NCBI GenBank assembly: GCA_947493255.1
Contig: CANLQK010000003.1
Coordinates: 186,001-250,000 of the forward strand
Origin: an uncultured Paracoccaceae bacterium
GTDB taxonomy: Bacteria; Pseudomonadota; Alphaproteobacteria; Rhodobacterales; Rhodobacteraceae
Length of the DNA stretch: 64,000 bases
Direction of reading: 5' to 3'
The notes under the pieces are model-generated. The model was not told the DNA's origin, searched no databases, and saw only the letters and a program-made list of their open reading frames with translations. Shown one piece after another: positions 34,675-44,687 of this stretch. Position 1 is the first letter of the stretch, and each line of letters starts with the position of its first letter. A program made the position numbers and the translations under genes.

Positions 34675-35856
34675 ATGATCTCGACCGTTCTTCCTACCTA
34701 CAACCGCGCTCCTCTGGAATTCGTGGCTGGCAAAGGCACTTGGCTGGAGAACAAAGACGGCCGACGATTTCTTGATCTGGGGGCTGGCATCGCCGTGAAC
34801 GCGCTGGGCCATGCGCATCCAGAATTGGTGGATGCCCTAACCAAACAGGCCAATACCCTCTGGCATGTGTCCAACCTGTATCACATTGGGCCACAGCAAA
34901 AGCTGGCCGATCTTTTGGCCGAACATACGGCACTGGACACGGCGTTCTTTACTAACTCGGGCACCGAAGCCTGCGAGCTGGCCGTGAAAATGGCGCGCAA
35001 ATACTGGCACGACAAAGGCCAGCCAGATCGGACAGATATCATCACGTTCTCTGGGTCCTTCCACGGTCGGTCTGCTGCGGGTATCGCCGCTGCCGGGTCA
35101 GAAAAGATGACCGCAGGCATGGGGCCCTTGTTGCCCGGTTTTGTGCACCTCGAATTTGGCGATCACGATGCCCTAACAGAGGCCGCCAAATCCCCCACCG
35201 TGGGCGCGATCATGGTTGAACCTGTTCAGGGCGAGGGCGGGATCCGCACCCTGCCGGACTCATGCCTAAAGGGCTTGCGCGATCTGTGTGATGAACACGG
35301 CATCCTAATGATCTTGGACGAGGTTCAATGTGGCGTTGGCCGGACGGGCAAATTGTTTGCGCACGAATGGGCGGGCATCGCGCCTGACATCATGATGGTT
35401 GCCAAAGGCATCGGCGGGGGTTTCCCTTTGGGCGCTGTTCTGGCCACTGAAAACGCAGCCTCAGGCATGACCGCTGGCACACACGGGTCCACCTATGGCG
35501 GCAACCCATTGGCCTGTGCCGTTGGGGCAAAGGTGATGGAAATCGTCACCGAACCCGCCTTTATGGCGGATGTGAACCGCAAAGCGGGCCTGTTGCGTCA
35601 AAAGCTCGAAGGGCTTGTCGCCGCGCATCCAGATGTATTCGAGGCCGTTCGTGGCTCTGGCCTTATGCTTGGCCTCAAATGCAAAGCCACCAACATCGAT
35701 GTGGTGAATGCTGGCTATGACCATGAAGTGCTAACGGTGCCCGCCGCCGACAATGTTGTGCGCCTTCTGCCGCCTCTTACGATTTCGGACGATGAAATCG
35801 AGGACGCGGTCAAAAGGCTCGAAAAAGCCGCAACGCAGGTGACCGCGGATGGCTAA
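34675..35856 (+). CDS. argD: Acetylornithine/ornithine aminotransferase (ArgD)
   Basis: A 393-residue class III PLP-dependent aminotransferase that makes N-acetylornithine from N-acetylglutamate semialdehyde in arginine synthesis. Seen are TYNRAPLEFVAGKGTWLENKDGRRFLDLGAGIAVNALGHAHPELVDAL at the N terminus, FTNSGTEACELAVKMARKY near residue 100, MILDEVQCGVGRTGKLFAHE near residue 215, and MMVAKGIGGGFPLGAVLA near residue 240, where the Lys is the PLP Schiff-base residue. ArgD proteins can also act on succinyldiaminopimelate in lysine synthesis. It heads a probable operon: the GNAT gene overlaps it by 8 bases and argF follows 79 bases later. Confidence 0.95.
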   Translation: MISTVLPTYNRAPLEFVAGKGTWLENKDGRRFLDLGAGIAVNALGHAHPELVDALTKQANTLWHVSNLYHIGPQQKLADLLAEHTALDTAFFTNSGTEACELAVKMARKYWHDKGQPDRTDIITFSGSFHGRSAAGIAAAGSEKMTAGMGPLLPGFVHLEFGDHDALTEAAKSPTVGAIMVEPVQGEGGIRTLPDSCLKGLRDLCDEHGILMILDEVQCGVGRTGKLFAHEWAGIAPDIMMVAKGIGGGFPLGAVLATENAASGMTAGTHGSTYGGNPLACAVGAKVMEIVTEPAFMADVNRKAGLLRQKLEGLVAAHPDVFEAVRGSGLMLGLKCKATNIDVVNAGYDHEVLTVPAADNVVRLLPPLTISDDEIEDAVKRLEKAATQVTADG

Positions 35857-36331
35857 ATATACGTTTCGCAAATTCACCCGCGATGACTACCCGATGTTTG
35901 AGGGCTGGCTGAACCAGCCCCACATCGAAGGCTGGTGGGATTCTGCGGGCGTCGAGCTGCGCCTGATCGAAGAAGACATGGAAAAAGACATCGTCCAGAT
36001 GCACATCGCCCTGTGTGACGGCACACCATTTGCCTATATCCAAGACTATAACGCACACGCCTTCGACGCACCCCAATACAGCGATCAACCCGATGACGCC
36101 CGCGCCATCGACACGTTCCTTGGGGACCCTGAATTCTTGGGGAAAGGGCATGGCGCCGGATTCATCGCTGCCCGCCTGTCAGAACTACGACGACACTATC
36201 CGGCGGTGGTTGTTGACCCTGACCCCGCGAATACCCGCGCGATTGCGGCATATGCCCGTGCAGGTTTTCGACCTGTTCGGGTTTGCCCATGCGAAGACGG
36301 TGATCCGGTTCAGGTTATGATCCATCCCTAA
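35849..36331 (+). CDS. GNAT acetyltransferase (AAC(6')/IucB-like)
   Basis: A 160-residue acetyltransferase of the Acetyltransf_8 type. It starts FRKFTRDDYPMFEGWLNQPHIEGWW, then IALCDGTPFAYIQDYNAHAF near residue 60, and the acetyl-CoA loop FLGKGHGAGFIAARLSELR near residue 100 and DPDPANTRAIAAYARAGF near residue 130. This type includes aminoglycoside 6'-acetyltransferases and siderophore lysine acetyltransferases, but the arginine-operon setting suggests a metabolic or housekeeping substrate. It overlaps the end of argD by eight bases, so the two are translationally coupled. Confidence 0.85.
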   Translation: MAKYTFRKFTRDDYPMFEGWLNQPHIEGWWDSAGVELRLIEEDMEKDIVQMHIALCDGTPFAYIQDYNAHAFDAPQYSDQPDDARAIDTFLGDPEFLGKGHGAGFIAARLSELRRHYPAVVVDPDPANTRAIAAYARAGFRPVRVCPCEDGDPVQVMIHP

Positions 36332-36410
36332 CACAATCCCTTATTCTCTTTTCTCTCGGGCTTAGACACCGGAACACCGGTTTTTGCCCCTTCAAACAGA
36401 ACGAAACGCT

Positions 36411-37316
36411 ATGACTGATTTTCTCGACATCCATAAAACCTCCCCTGCTGATTTGCGGGCTATCATCGACAACGCGGGCGCGATGAAAAACGCACGCAAA
36501 GGCCTGCCCAAAGGCACGCCAGACGCAGAACTGCCCTTGGCCAATCACATGGTCGCGTTGATTTTTGAAAAACCATCCACACGGACGCGTATTTCGTTCG
36601 ACGTGGGCGTGCGCCAAATGGGCGGCCAAACCATGGTCCTGTCGGGCAGTGACATGCAATTGGGCCACGGCGAAACAATCGCCGATACCGCCCGCGTGTT
36701 GTCGCGCTACGTTGACCTGATCATGATCCGTACCTTCGAAGAACAAACGTTGCTCGAAATGGCTGAATACGCCACCGTGCCCGTGATCAATGGCCTGACA
36801 GACCGCACGCACCCCTGTCAAATCATGGCTGACATTCTGACGTTCGAAGAACACAACGGCCCCATCAAAGGCAAAAAGGTTGTCTGGTCCGGCGACGGCA
36901 ACAACGTGTTCGCGTCTTTCGCCCATGCCGCCAAACAGTTCGACTTCGACCTCACATTCACTGGCCCCGAAACCCTACAGCCAGAAACCGCGCTTGATGG
37001 GCTTTACACGACCGAACGTGACCCGAACAAAGCGGTGCAAGGCGCCGATTTGGTTGTCACAGACACATGGGTGTCCATGCACGACCCGCAATCCGCCCGC
37101 GAACGCCGCCACAACCAACTGCGCGGCTATCAGGTGAACAAAGAACTGATGGGCAACGCGAAAGACGACGCCCTGTTCATGCACTGCTTGCCAGCACACC
37201 GCGACGACGAAGCCACATCCGAAGTGATGGATGGCCCAAATTCGGTCATCTGGGACGAGGCTGAAAACCGTCTGCACGCGCAAAAGGCCATCATGCGCCA
37301 TTGTTTGGGCAAGTAA
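36411..37316 (+). CDS. argF: Ornithine carbamoyltransferase
   Basis: A 301-residue transcarbamylase that makes citrulline from ornithine and carbamoyl phosphate, a step of arginine synthesis. All signatures are present: [15 protein letters not shown] near residue 50 (carbamoyl-phosphate site), [17 protein letters not shown] near residue 128, [12 protein letters not shown] near residue 162, and [12 protein letters not shown] near residue 260 (ornithine site). The ATG at 36411 gives the family start [11 protein letters not shown]; an upstream in-frame codon at 36384 is in the leader. It belongs to the argD-GNAT-argF run. Confidence 0.96.
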   Translation: MTDFLDIHKTSPADLRAIIDNAGAMKNARKGLPKGTPDAELPLANHMVALIFEKPSTRTRISFDVGVRQMGGQTMVLSGSDMQLGHGETIADTARVLSRYVDLIMIRTFEEQTLLEMAEYATVPVINGLTDRTHPCQIMADILTFEEHNGPIKGKKVVWSGDGNNVFASFAHAAKQFDFDLTFTGPETLQPETALDGLYTTERDPNKAVQGADLVVTDTWVSMHDPQSARERRHNQLRGYQVNKELMGNAKDDALFMHCLPAHRDDEATSEVMDGPNSVIWDEAENRLHAQKAIMRHCLGK

Positions 37317-37470
37317 GCTAAGCCTCTGTGCCGCGTCGCAACATCTAAGCTGGGTGCGCCCCGATTGGGCCGCCCAGCCCCTACGTTGCAGTCTATGTCG
37401 CCGCGTCACCCTTGAGTGGTGGAATTTTCAGCTTAAGTTGTTTTGATCCAATCCAACCGGTGTTCAAAAC

Positions 37471-38229
37471 ATGGCTCTATCGCACCAAAATCCCTCCATT
37501 CACCCCGCGCCAATGGGCCGTTGGGCGGCACTGTGGCATCGTATCTGGTTTTACCCGATCTTGGTGACCGTTGGCCCGTGGGTGAAGTTCAACACCATTC
37601 GTTTGCAAGAACCCAAAGGACCGCGCGAAGGGGTCGCAGGCGAAGGGCCGGACCTGCGTCTGTTGATCTTGGGGGACAGTTCTGCTGCCGGTGTTGGCGT
37701 TGCTACGCAAAGTACCGCCTTGTCGGGGCGCTTGGTCGCTGGCCTGTCCAACGGTGCGCGCGTGGATTGGCAATTGGTTGCGCGATGCGGGGACACAACC
37801 CCAAAGGCGCTGAACCGTGTGAAAGCCGCCCAACCCCGCCGTGCGGATGTGGCGGTGACGGCGCTTGGCGTGAACGACATGCTGCGCGGGACGCGGCTGC
37901 ACGTTTGGCTGGACCAACAACGTGCGTTGCTTGATCTGCTGACCGGCCCATTGGGGATGGGTCATGTTTACGTGTCTGGCATGCCTCAGGTTTGCCGGTT
38001 CCCACGCCTCCCCAACCCGCTGCGTTGGGCGCTGGGCCATCAAGCTGCACGGTTTGATCGAGGGTTGCGCGACATGCTGGAAACCTACCCAAACACGACC
38101 TTTATCGCAGCGGATATGGAACTAGATAGCAGTGTCATGGCACAAGACGGGTTTCATCCAGGGCCAGCCGTGTTTCAGCGTTGGGCTGATATCTTGGTCG
38201 ATCAACTGAAGGCCGACCGCGGAATCTGA
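37471..38229 (+). CDS. SGNH/GDSL-type hydrolase
   Basis: A 252-residue hydrolase of the SGNH superfamily. Block I is LLILGDSSAAGVGV near residue 72 (nucleophile Ser), block III is ALGVNDMLRGT near residue 133, and block V is DGFHPGPAVFQRWAD near residue 230 (catalytic Asp and His). A basic/Trp-rich N-terminal ~50 residues contain a hydrophobic stretch that could be a membrane anchor or an uncleaved signal. It is likely a lipase, esterase or carbohydrate deacetylase; the substrate is unknown. The ribosome site is weak, and a shorter start at 37513 (MGRWAAL) is possible. Confidence 0.83.
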   Translation: MALSHQNPSIHPAPMGRWAALWHRIWFYPILVTVGPWVKFNTIRLQEPKGPREGVAGEGPDLRLLILGDSSAAGVGVATQSTALSGRLVAGLSNGARVDWQLVARCGDTTPKALNRVKAAQPRRADVAVTALGVNDMLRGTRLHVWLDQQRALLDLLTGPLGMGHVYVSGMPQVCRFPRLPNPLRWALGHQAARFDRGLRDMLETYPNTTFIAADMELDSSVMAQDGFHPGPAVFQRWADILVDQLKADRGI

Positions 38230-38284
38230 CTTGTTCTCTTCCGCAGTTCGGCCTAGCTACATCTGGGATACCAGAGGAGTTCAC

Positions 38285-39694
38285 ATGACCGAAACTGCGA
38301 CATTGGGCCTATACGGCCTAGGAACCATGGGCAGCGCACTGGCGCTTAACATTCTTGATAACGGTTTTGGTTTACATGTGTCCAACCGATCCGCAGATGC
38401 GGTGGCCGATTTTCTGAAAGAAGCTGAAGGCGATGGTTTAGCCGCTAAACTGACCGGCGCCGACAGTCTTGAAGATATGGTTAAGGCAATGCCAACCCCG
38501 CGCGCGATCATCCTGATGGTGCCGTCGGGCAAACCCGTTGATGGATCGATCGAAACATTGATCCCGCTGCTGCAGGCTGGTGATACGATCATCGACGCGG
38601 GCAATTCCGATTTCCACGAAACCCGCCGCCGCACTAAATGGGTCGAAGACGCTGGGCTGACCTATATCGGTATGGGCGTTTCTGGCGGCGAAGAGGGCGC
38701 GCGCAATGGGCCATCGATCATGGTTGGCGGCACACCCGAAGCATGGGGCGCGATCCGCCCCGTGATCGAGGCGATTTCAGCGAAATTCGAAGGCGCGCCA
38801 TGCGCCGATCACCTTGGCCCAGACGGGGCGGGGCATTTCGTAAAGACAGTGCACAACGGCATCGAATACGCCGATATGCAGATGATTGCAGAAACCTATG
38901 GGTTGATGCGCTATGGTCGTGGCCAGTCACCCGCCGAGATCGGCAAAGTGTTCGAAGGCTGGGACAAAGGCCGCCTGCAAAGCTATTTGGTCGAAATCAC
39001 AGGCAAAGTGTTGCAAGCGACTGACACCGAGACTGGCAAGCCAGCGGTTGATGTCATCTTGGATGCTGCAGGCCAAAAAGGGACCGGCCGCTGGACCGCG
39101 ATCGAAGCCATCAAACTGGGCCAATCCGCAAATGTCATCGAAGGCGCCGTTGCCGCCCGCGCATGGTCTGCCGAAGGCACCGCACGAAAGACGGGCGAAG
39201 ACATTTACGGCAGCCCGCGCGGTGCTGTTGACCTTAGCGATGGCGACCTAGAGGCCGCGTTGCTGGTTGGTCGCATTGTGGCCTACGCCCAAGGCTTCCG
39301 CATTTTGGCGGCCGCGTCCGAAGAGTTTGACTGGAACATCGACCATGCCCGCGCCGCCGAAGTTTGGCGTGCAGGGTGTATCATTCGATCTGCCTTGTTA
39401 GACGATATTGCCAGCGCATTCCGCGGTAACCTGCCCGAAGGCCAGTTGATTTTTGCAGACAGTTTCGTGCCAATGATCCGCGATGCACTGCCAGCCTTGC
39501 GTCGTGTTGTTGGGGCAGCCGTTGCTGCAGGGCACGCGGTGCCTGCATTGTCTTCTGCTTTGGCGTTCCTTGACACCATGCAAACAGCACGGGGCACCAC
39601 CGATGTGGTTCAGGCCCAGCGTGATTTCTTTGGGATGCACGGGTTCGTGCGCCTTGATGGTCGCGTCCATCAGCATGGTCCGTGGTGGGACTAA
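38285..39694 (+). CDS. gnd: 6-phosphogluconate dehydrogenase, decarboxylating
   Basis: A 469-residue enzyme of the oxidative pentose phosphate pathway that converts 6-phosphogluconate to ribulose-5-phosphate with NADP+. The nucleotide-binding stretch GLYGLGTMGSALALNILDNG opens the protein. The substrate site follows with MGVSGGEEGARNGPSIMVGG near residue 125 and GAGHFVKTVHNGIEYADMQM near residue 180 (catalytic Lys, His-Asn). The C-terminal domain ends with FFGMHGFVRLDGR. The ATG at 38285 has an AGAGGAG site. The gene stands alone, followed by an unusual cluster of palindromes. Confidence 0.96.
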   Translation: MTETATLGLYGLGTMGSALALNILDNGFGLHVSNRSADAVADFLKEAEGDGLAAKLTGADSLEDMVKAMPTPRAIILMVPSGKPVDGSIETLIPLLQAGDTIIDAGNSDFHETRRRTKWVEDAGLTYIGMGVSGGEEGARNGPSIMVGGTPEAWGAIRPVIEAISAKFEGAPCADHLGPDGAGHFVKTVHNGIEYADMQMIAETYGLMRYGRGQSPAEIGKVFEGWDKGRLQSYLVEITGKVLQATDTETGKPAVDVILDAAGQKGTGRWTAIEAIKLGQSANVIEGAVAARAWSAEGTARKTGEDIYGSPRGAVDLSDGDLEAALLVGRIVAYAQGFRILAAASEEFDWNIDHARAAEVWRAGCIIRSALLDDIASAFRGNLPEGQLIFADSFVPMIRDALPALRRVVGAAVAAGHAVPALSSALAFLDTMQTARGTTDVVQAQRDFFGMHGFVRLDGRVHQHGPWWD

Positions 39695-39725
39695 GGGGCG
39701 GTTGATCTGACGATTTGCAGCTGAA

Positions 39726-39801
39726 CACGCCTTTGGCGTGACGCCTGCGGCGGGCGGGGGCCAAAATCTTTCAGATTTTGGCCAGATCTCCGTCACCGGA
39801 G
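39726..39801. repeat. Cluster of perfect palindromes between gnd and hrpB
   Basis: Three hairpins lie in a row: CACGCC-TTT-GGCGTG (39726-39740), GGCCAAAATC-TTTCA-GATTTTGGCC (39759-39783, ten perfect pairs) and CTCCG-TCAC-CGGAG (about 39788-39801). None is followed by a T-run on the plus strand, so this is not a simple terminator. It may be a repeat element or a processed RNA end of the gnd message. Confidence 0.6.
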
Positions 39802-39815
39802 CATTCGGATTTATC

Positions 39816-39843
39816 AAAAGCCGCGCATTACTTGCGCGGCTTT
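39816..39843 (-). terminator. Rho-independent terminator containing the hrpB stop codon
   Basis: AAAGCCGCGC (39817-39826) pairs perfectly with GCGCGGCTTT (39834-39843) around a seven-base loop. On the minus strand, hrpB's TAA lies inside the loop and the stem is followed by TTTTGATAAA. The gene therefore ends inside its own terminator. Confidence 0.75.
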
Positions 39844-42230
39844 GCGCGTAATGTGGGGTCCGCTTGTGTCGGGTCTTCTGGCCATGGGTGTTTTGGGTAG
39901 CTGCCACGCATGTCTTTGCGCACATCCGCGTAGGATGATGCCCAAAACCCCGGCACATCCATTGTGGTTTGGATAGGCTTGTGCCCCGGCGACAAAAACG
40001 TAACCCGCAAGGGGCGCCCTGCGACGCTGGGGTGACGTGTCGTGCCAAACATTTCCTGCAGCCGTAGGGTGATTTCCGGTGTGTCGCCGCTGTAATCAAT
40101 GGGCGTGTTGCGGCCCAGTGGTGTGGTGAACTGCCCAGGTACCTCTTTATCAAGCCGCTGCATCTGATCCCATGACAGCGTGGCCCGAAGGGCTGGCAGA
40201 ATGTCGAAGGCTTTCCAGTGCGATGTTGTTTGTACGCCCGACACGTAAGGCAGCAACCAGTCTTCAAGCGTGCCCAACAAGGCCTCGTCCGACAGGTCGG
40301 GCAGGTCCGGCTCAACGTCCCGCATCAGCGCGACACGTGCCCGAAACCGATCGGCCGCGGCAGAGGCGGAAATTCCGAAGGCACGGATGCCGTCCAACAT
40401 GGCCTTTGCGATGTCTTCATCTGGTGCGTCAGCCCAACGTTTGTCGGACAAAACAATTGCCCCAAGGCGGTCTTGGGTGCGGGCAAGGACTTTACCGTCG
40501 CGTTTGGACCACAGGCAGATGTTATCTTGCGTTATGCGGTCACCAGCCACGTCGCGCAGGGTGCTTTCGGTGATCGGCAACGCGGCGCGAATTTTCGCCT
40601 CGCGGGGGTGGCCGTCCGTATCGGTGATGACCAAAAACGGCTGCCCTGCCAGCGGGTCAGCCCCATCTAGAACTGCGCCTTTACCCCCCGACATCACGAA
40701 CCGTGGGGCGTCTCCCTTGCGGCGCATGGCAATACGGTCTGGGTAGGCGCGCGCAACGTGCACTTCGGGTGCAGCCTGCGGGGCCTGTGGGGCAATCTTG
40801 GCCAACCGTTTGGCCTCTTGTTTGACCCGCGCGAGCCCGCCTTTGTGGATGGTGTGGGGAACGCGTTCACCGGCCAGCGCCTTAATTCGCAGCCCCAAAT
40901 CAACGGGCGCGCTTTGCAAAATATCGCGGTCCGCCAGCAAGGCCGCCAATCCTGCAGCATCACGCCCGCCCAGTGTTAGCATGTGGCCCAAACGTGGGTG
41001 CAGGGGCAGGCGGGCAAGGGTGCGGCCATGGTCGGTTATGCGGTCATCATCCAATGCGCCCAGATCGCGCAACAGGCTGCGTGCCTCGGCCAACGCACCT
41101 CCTGGTGGGGGCGTCAAAAACGCCAAATCGTCGCTGCCCCAATTGGCCAGTTCCAATGCCAAGCCCGTTAAATCGGCGGCTTCGATCTCGGCGGGTGGAA
41201 ACGCCAACAACGCGCCATCCTCGGCCTTTGCCCATAATTTATATGCAGTGCCTTCTGCCACACGCCCTGCGCGGCCTGCGCGTTGTGTGGCTTCAGCGCG
41301 TGTGACCCGTTCGGTCACCAGCCGCGTCATGCCGGACCCCGCATCAAACCGCGCACGGCGTGCGCGGCCGCCATCCACCACCACGCGGATGTCTTCGATG
41401 GTCAGCGATGTTTCCGCAATCGACGTGGCCAGCACCACCTTGCGCCCCGTAGCGACAGGCGCAATGGCTGCGCGTTGTTCTGCAAATGTTAACGCACCAA
41501 AAAGGGGCCTGACTGCGCATCCCTTGGGCAACCGTCCGTCTAGCAGGCCCTGAACACGGCGGATTTCGCCCTCGCCGGGAAGGAAAACCAAAACCCCGCC
41601 GCTGGTTTCGCCAACAGCCTCGGTCACCAAATCGGCGACCGCGTTTTCGAACCGCCGTTCTTTGGGCAGTGGGCGCGGCAGCCATTTGGCCTCGACAGGA
41701 AACGCGCGGCCCTGCGACGTCACCACCGGTGCGCCAATCAGTTTGGCCACAGGCCCTGCATCCAATGTGGCCGACATAACGACCAAAGCCAGATCGTCGC
41801 GCAAAGCACCGCGCACTTCTAACACCAACGCCAACCCTAGATCGGCATTCAGGGACCGTTCGTGAAATTCATCAAAGATAACGGCACCCACACCCGGCAA
41901 TTCTGGGTCGGTTTGTAACATGCGGGTCAAAATGCCCTCGGTCACAACCTCAATCTTGCTGCCAGCAGTGCTTTCGCCACGCATCCGGTAACCGACCTGT
42001 TCGCCAACCTTTTCGCCCAACTGTTGGGCCAGCCGTTCGGCGGCGGCACGGGCGGCCAATCGACGCGGTTCCAACATCACGATCTTACCTTTGATGTCGT
42101 CCATCAAGGCAATCGGCACCCGGGTGGTCTTACCCGCACCAGGTGGTGCTTGCAGCACGGCACAGCCCGCATCGCGCACCGCAGCACGCAGATCATCAAG
42201 CACGTCATCAATGGGCAGCGCATCGGTCAT
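39828..42230 (-). CDS. hrpB: ATP-dependent helicase HrpB
   Basis: An 800-residue DEAH-family helicase. The motor shows motif [16 protein letters not shown] near residue 25, motif [11 protein letters not shown] near residue 118, motif III VMSATLD near residue 152, and motif [21 protein letters not shown] near residue 315. An HA2-like winged-helix/ratchet segment follows (~residues 390-470). The HrpB C-terminal domain carries [18 protein letters not shown] and ends with a [33 protein letters not shown] stretch that is characteristic. Bacterial HrpB has no firmly established substrate; roles in RNA processing have been proposed. It is divergent from meaB. Confidence 0.95.
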   Translation of the reverse strand: MTDALPIDDVLDDLRAAVRDAGCAVLQAPPGAGKTTRVPIALMDDIKGKIVMLEPRRLAARAAAERLAQQLGEKVGEQVGYRMRGESTAGSKIEVVTEGILTRMLQTDPELPGVGAVIFDEFHERSLNADLGLALVLEVRGALRDDLALVVMSATLDAGPVAKLIGAPVVTSQGRAFPVEAKWLPRPLPKERRFENAVADLVTEAVGETSGGVLVFLPGEGEIRRVQGLLDGRLPKGCAVRPLFGALTFAEQRAAIAPVATGRKVVLATSIAETSLTIEDIRVVVDGGRARRARFDAGSGMTRLVTERVTRAEATQRAGRAGRVAEGTAYKLWAKAEDGALLAFPPAEIEAADLTGLALELANWGSDDLAFLTPPPGGALAEARSLLRDLGALDDDRITDHGRTLARLPLHPRLGHMLTLGGRDAAGLAALLADRDILQSAPVDLGLRIKALAGERVPHTIHKGGLARVKQEAKRLAKIAPQAPQAAPEVHVARAYPDRIAMRRKGDAPRFVMSGGKGAVLDGADPLAGQPFLVITDTDGHPREAKIRAALPITESTLRDVAGDRITQDNICLWSKRDGKVLARTQDRLGAIVLSDKRWADAPDEDIAKAMLDGIRAFGISASAAADRFRARVALMRDVEPDLPDLSDEALLGTLEDWLLPYVSGVQTTSHWKAFDILPALRATLSWDQMQRLDKEVPGQFTTPLGRNTPIDYSGDTPEITLRLQEMFGTTRHPSVAGRPLRVTFLSPGHKPIQTTMDVPGFWASSYADVRKDMRGSYPKHPWPEDPTQADPTLRAKPRK

Positions 42231-42335
42231 GCCCCCGTTTCACCCCGCCCGACGGGGGAGGTCAACCGTTGCACGCCTATGGCGACGAAAAACTCAAACT
42301 GGACATGGGGCGCATCCGCCCCGCATATAGCAAAG

Positions 42336-43319
42336 ATGGATATCGTGAAGACAGCTGAAAACATCCGCGCCGGCGACCGCCGCGCATTGGCGCGCGCAAT
42401 TACATTGGTCGAATCCACTCGTGCGCAAGACCGCGCCACAGCGGCCGACCTGCTCGCCGCCTTGGGCAACGACCGCCAAGCGCTGCGTATTGGGCTGTCT
42501 GGCACACCGGGTGTCGGAAAATCCACCTTCATCGAAAGCTTCGGTAAAATGCTTACGGGGCAGGGCAAACGCGTTGCCGTATTGGCCGTGGACCCATCGT
42601 CTACGCGATCTGGCGGGTCGATTTTGGGCGACAAAACCCGCATGGACCTGCTGTCGCGAGACCCAAATGCATTCATCCGCCCATCGCCGTCGCAAACCCA
42701 ATTGGGCGGCGTTGCGCGCCGCACCCGCGAGGCGATTGCCCTCTGCGAAGCCGCCAATTTCGACGTCATCTTGATTGAGACCGTGGGCGTTGGTCAGTCT
42801 GAAACCGCCGTAGCAGAAATGTCCGACCTGTTCTTGCTGTTGCTAGCCCCCGCCGGCGGGGATGAGCTGCAGGGCGTCAAGCGCGGTATCATGGAAACCT
42901 GCGACATGATCCTTGTAAACAAGGCCGACGGCGACCTGAAACAACAGGCAACGCGCACCTGTGCGGATTACGCCGGTGCCCTACACCTGTTGCGTAAGCG
43001 CCCCCAAGATCCCACCGATTTCCCCAAGGCAGTTGCTGTCTCTGCCCTCCACGAAGAGGGGATCGCGGCTGCGTGGGACGACATGATGACCTTAATGAAT
43101 TGGCGGCGCGACACGGGCGTCTGGGACAGACGCCGGTCTGATCAGGCGCGGTATTGGTTCCACGAAGAGGTGCGGGCAGGGTTACTCGCCCGCTTGAGCG
43201 CCGATAGCTCGGTGGCGACCAGTTTGGCAGCGCTAGAACAGGACGTTACCGAAGGCAAAGTGCCACCCGCTGCCGCTGCCGCAAGGCTGGTTTCTAAACT
43301 CTGGGGTGACCACTCGTGA
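42336..43319 (+). CDS. meaB: Methylmalonyl-CoA mutase-associated GTPase MeaB
   Basis: A 327-residue G3E-type GTPase that protects and reloads adenosylcobalamin-dependent methylmalonyl-CoA mutase. The P-loop is [12 protein letters not shown] near residue 52, a second box is [21 protein letters not shown] near residue 83, then [19 protein letters not shown] near residue 147 and [10 protein letters not shown] near residue 195. A C-terminal helical dimerisation arm completes it. The start at 42336 fits the family; an open extension upstream overlaps hrpB and looks non-coding. It connects with mce (7.3 kb) and prpE (60.4 kb) in propionate metabolism. The next gene overlaps it by four bases. Confidence 0.95.
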   Translation: MDIVKTAENIRAGDRRALARAITLVESTRAQDRATAADLLAALGNDRQALRIGLSGTPGVGKSTFIESFGKMLTGQGKRVAVLAVDPSSTRSGGSILGDKTRMDLLSRDPNAFIRPSPSQTQLGGVARRTREAIALCEAANFDVILIETVGVGQSETAVAEMSDLFLLLLAPAGGDELQGVKRGIMETCDMILVNKADGDLKQQATRTCADYAGALHLLRKRPQDPTDFPKAVAVSALHEEGIAAAWDDMMTLMNWRRDTGVWDRRRSDQARYWFHEEVRAGLLARLSADSSVATSLAALEQDVTEGKVPPAAAAARLVSKLWGDHS

Positions 43320-44107
43320 CCCCAACCCGCATTTTCGACGGGCAGCTTTTAAGGGCGCAAGTTGATGATCATATGGGGGAACGGCTGCTAGTAACTTTTG
43401 ACCACCGGCGCATGTCCCGCCCACCGGAACGGTTTCTTGAAACATCGTTCAGCGAGCGTCTGGCCAAAAAGGGAATTTCGCAGCTTCGCATTTTGACCGC
43501 TCAGAACGATTGGTACGCAAACGCGGAAACCCAAAGCCTTGAAGCTGTACTCGCTGAACATGCGGCGCAGTTCGATACGGTGCATATGTTGGGGTTCTCG
43601 ATGGGGGGGTATGGGGCCTTCCGATTTGCCAAAACCATGGGGGCGTCGACTGTTGTCGGGGTGTCGCCGCTTGCGGGGATATGGGATGATATCCGCTTGT
43701 TTGATAGGCGCTACGACGCGGATCTTGCGGGCAGTGACCGCGTTGCCGGCGAATTGGCACCGCATGCCTGCCCACAGCTTTCGGGAGTGATCGCAGTTGA
43801 TTCTACTAATTCAAAGGATCTGATGCATGCAAAGTTGCTCCAGATAATGTTCCCCAAAGTGAAACTGGCACGCATGGCCTTTGCGGGGCATCCTGCGGGA
43901 GCTGTCATTCGCGAAGGCGGGTCATTCAATGACATTGTGGTCCAGGCCACGTCACTAACCCCGTCAGCCTCAAAGCTAGTTAATAAATATAGGGCCGTAC
44001 GACGACGCAGCCCGTCTTATTTCCGGCGGCGGGCAAGCCGATTAAAGTCACGCTGGCCCGATTTAGCCAAACAGGCACGCCAAGAGAGCGAAAATTTACA
44101 GCGATGA
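43316..44107 (+). CDS. Alpha/beta-hydrolase-like hypothetical protein
   Basis: A 263-residue protein with a GTG start that overlaps the meaB stop (GTGA), so translation is coupled. Residues ~85-110 contain [18 protein letters not shown], a nucleophile elbow of the alpha/beta hydrolase fold. The rest, including [12 protein letters not shown] near residue 190, is poorly conserved. The C-terminal ~50 residues are strongly basic ([23 protein letters not shown]). A substrate cannot be given; similar proteins appear among capsule and polysaccharide genes. Its connection to methylmalonyl-CoA mutase is only by position. Confidence 0.65.
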   Translation: MTPTRIFDGQLLRAQVDDHMGERLLVTFDHRRMSRPPERFLETSFSERLAKKGISQLRILTAQNDWYANAETQSLEAVLAEHAAQFDTVHMLGFSMGGYGAFRFAKTMGASTVVGVSPLAGIWDDIRLFDRRYDADLAGSDRVAGELAPHACPQLSGVIAVDSTNSKDLMHAKLLQIMFPKVKLARMAFAGHPAGAVIREGGSFNDIVVQATSLTPSASKLVNKYRAVRRRSPSYFRRRASRLKSRWPDLAKQARQESENLQR

Positions 44108-44170
44108 CGGGTTACGCGGGTTGACTGCCGCTCGGAATCCTCCTAATTCCCGCAAACCGAATTCAGGCTT

Positions 44171-44200
44171 TTGCTGTGCAAGGGCCATTAACCGTATGAA
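44171..44200 (+). promoter_or_regulatory. Candidate sigma70-type promoter for rpmB
   Basis: TTGCTG (44171-44176) and TATGAA (44195-44200) are separated by 18 bases and lie 50 bases before the rpmB ATG. The hexamers match the consensus only partly. Confidence 0.4.
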
Positions 44201-44249
44201 ACAGGGCCTGTCGTGAAACGCGCGGCCTTCGATGGACAAGGAAAAGCTC

Positions 44250-44537
44250 ATGTCTCGCCGCTGCGAATTGACCGGAAAAGGCCCTATGACGGGCAACAAC
44301 GTTAGCCACGCTAACAACAAAACAAAACGTCGCTTCTTGCCAAACCTGCAAGACGTGTCTTTGCAGTCCGAAGTTTTGGGCCGCACATTCAAACTGCGCA
44401 TCTCTTCCGCTGCTCTGCGCACAGTTGACCACCGCGGTGGTTTGGACGCGTTCATGGCGAAAGCCAAAGATGCTGAACTGTCCGACGGCGCGTTGAAAAT
44501 CAAAAAAGAGATCAGCAAGGCGCAGGCAGCCGCCTAA
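44250..44537 (+). CDS. rpmB: 50S ribosomal protein L28
   Basis: A 95-residue ribosomal protein of the large subunit. The typical start [34 protein letters not shown] is followed by [28 protein letters not shown] and a Lys/Ala-rich tail. The start at 44250 is the family start; an in-frame ATG at 44232 would add an unusual MDKEKL leader. It is a single-gene unit between a candidate promoter and a strong terminator. Confidence 0.97.
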   Translation: MSRRCELTGKGPMTGNNVSHANNKTKRRFLPNLQDVSLQSEVLGRTFKLRISSAALRTVDHRGGLDAFMAKAKDAELSDGALKIKKEISKAQAAA

Positions 44538-44560
44538 GCCCCCTGTTTCATCTGATTTTG

Positions 44561-44591
44561 AAAAGCCCGAGCTGAAACGCTCGGGCTTTTT
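44561..44591 (+). terminator. Strong Rho-independent terminator after rpmB
   Basis: A perfect 12-bp stem (AAAAGCCCGAGC at 44561-44572 with GCTCGGGCTTTT at 44579-44590), a six-base TGAAAC loop and a five-T end lie 24 bases after the rpmB stop. Confidence 0.95.
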
Positions 44592-44687
44592 GCGTTTGGA
44601 CACCTTTTTACGTCCAGATGAGCCTCCGCATCGGTCGCTCGGCGGGGCAAAGCGACCGTTGGTCGCCAGTACGCGATAGGCTGCATC

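Noticed and set aside
39828-42230. HrpB as a virus-like or CRISPR-associated helicase
   Set aside because: The full DEAH helicase plus HrpB C-terminal domain is present and the gene is a normal housekeeping type.
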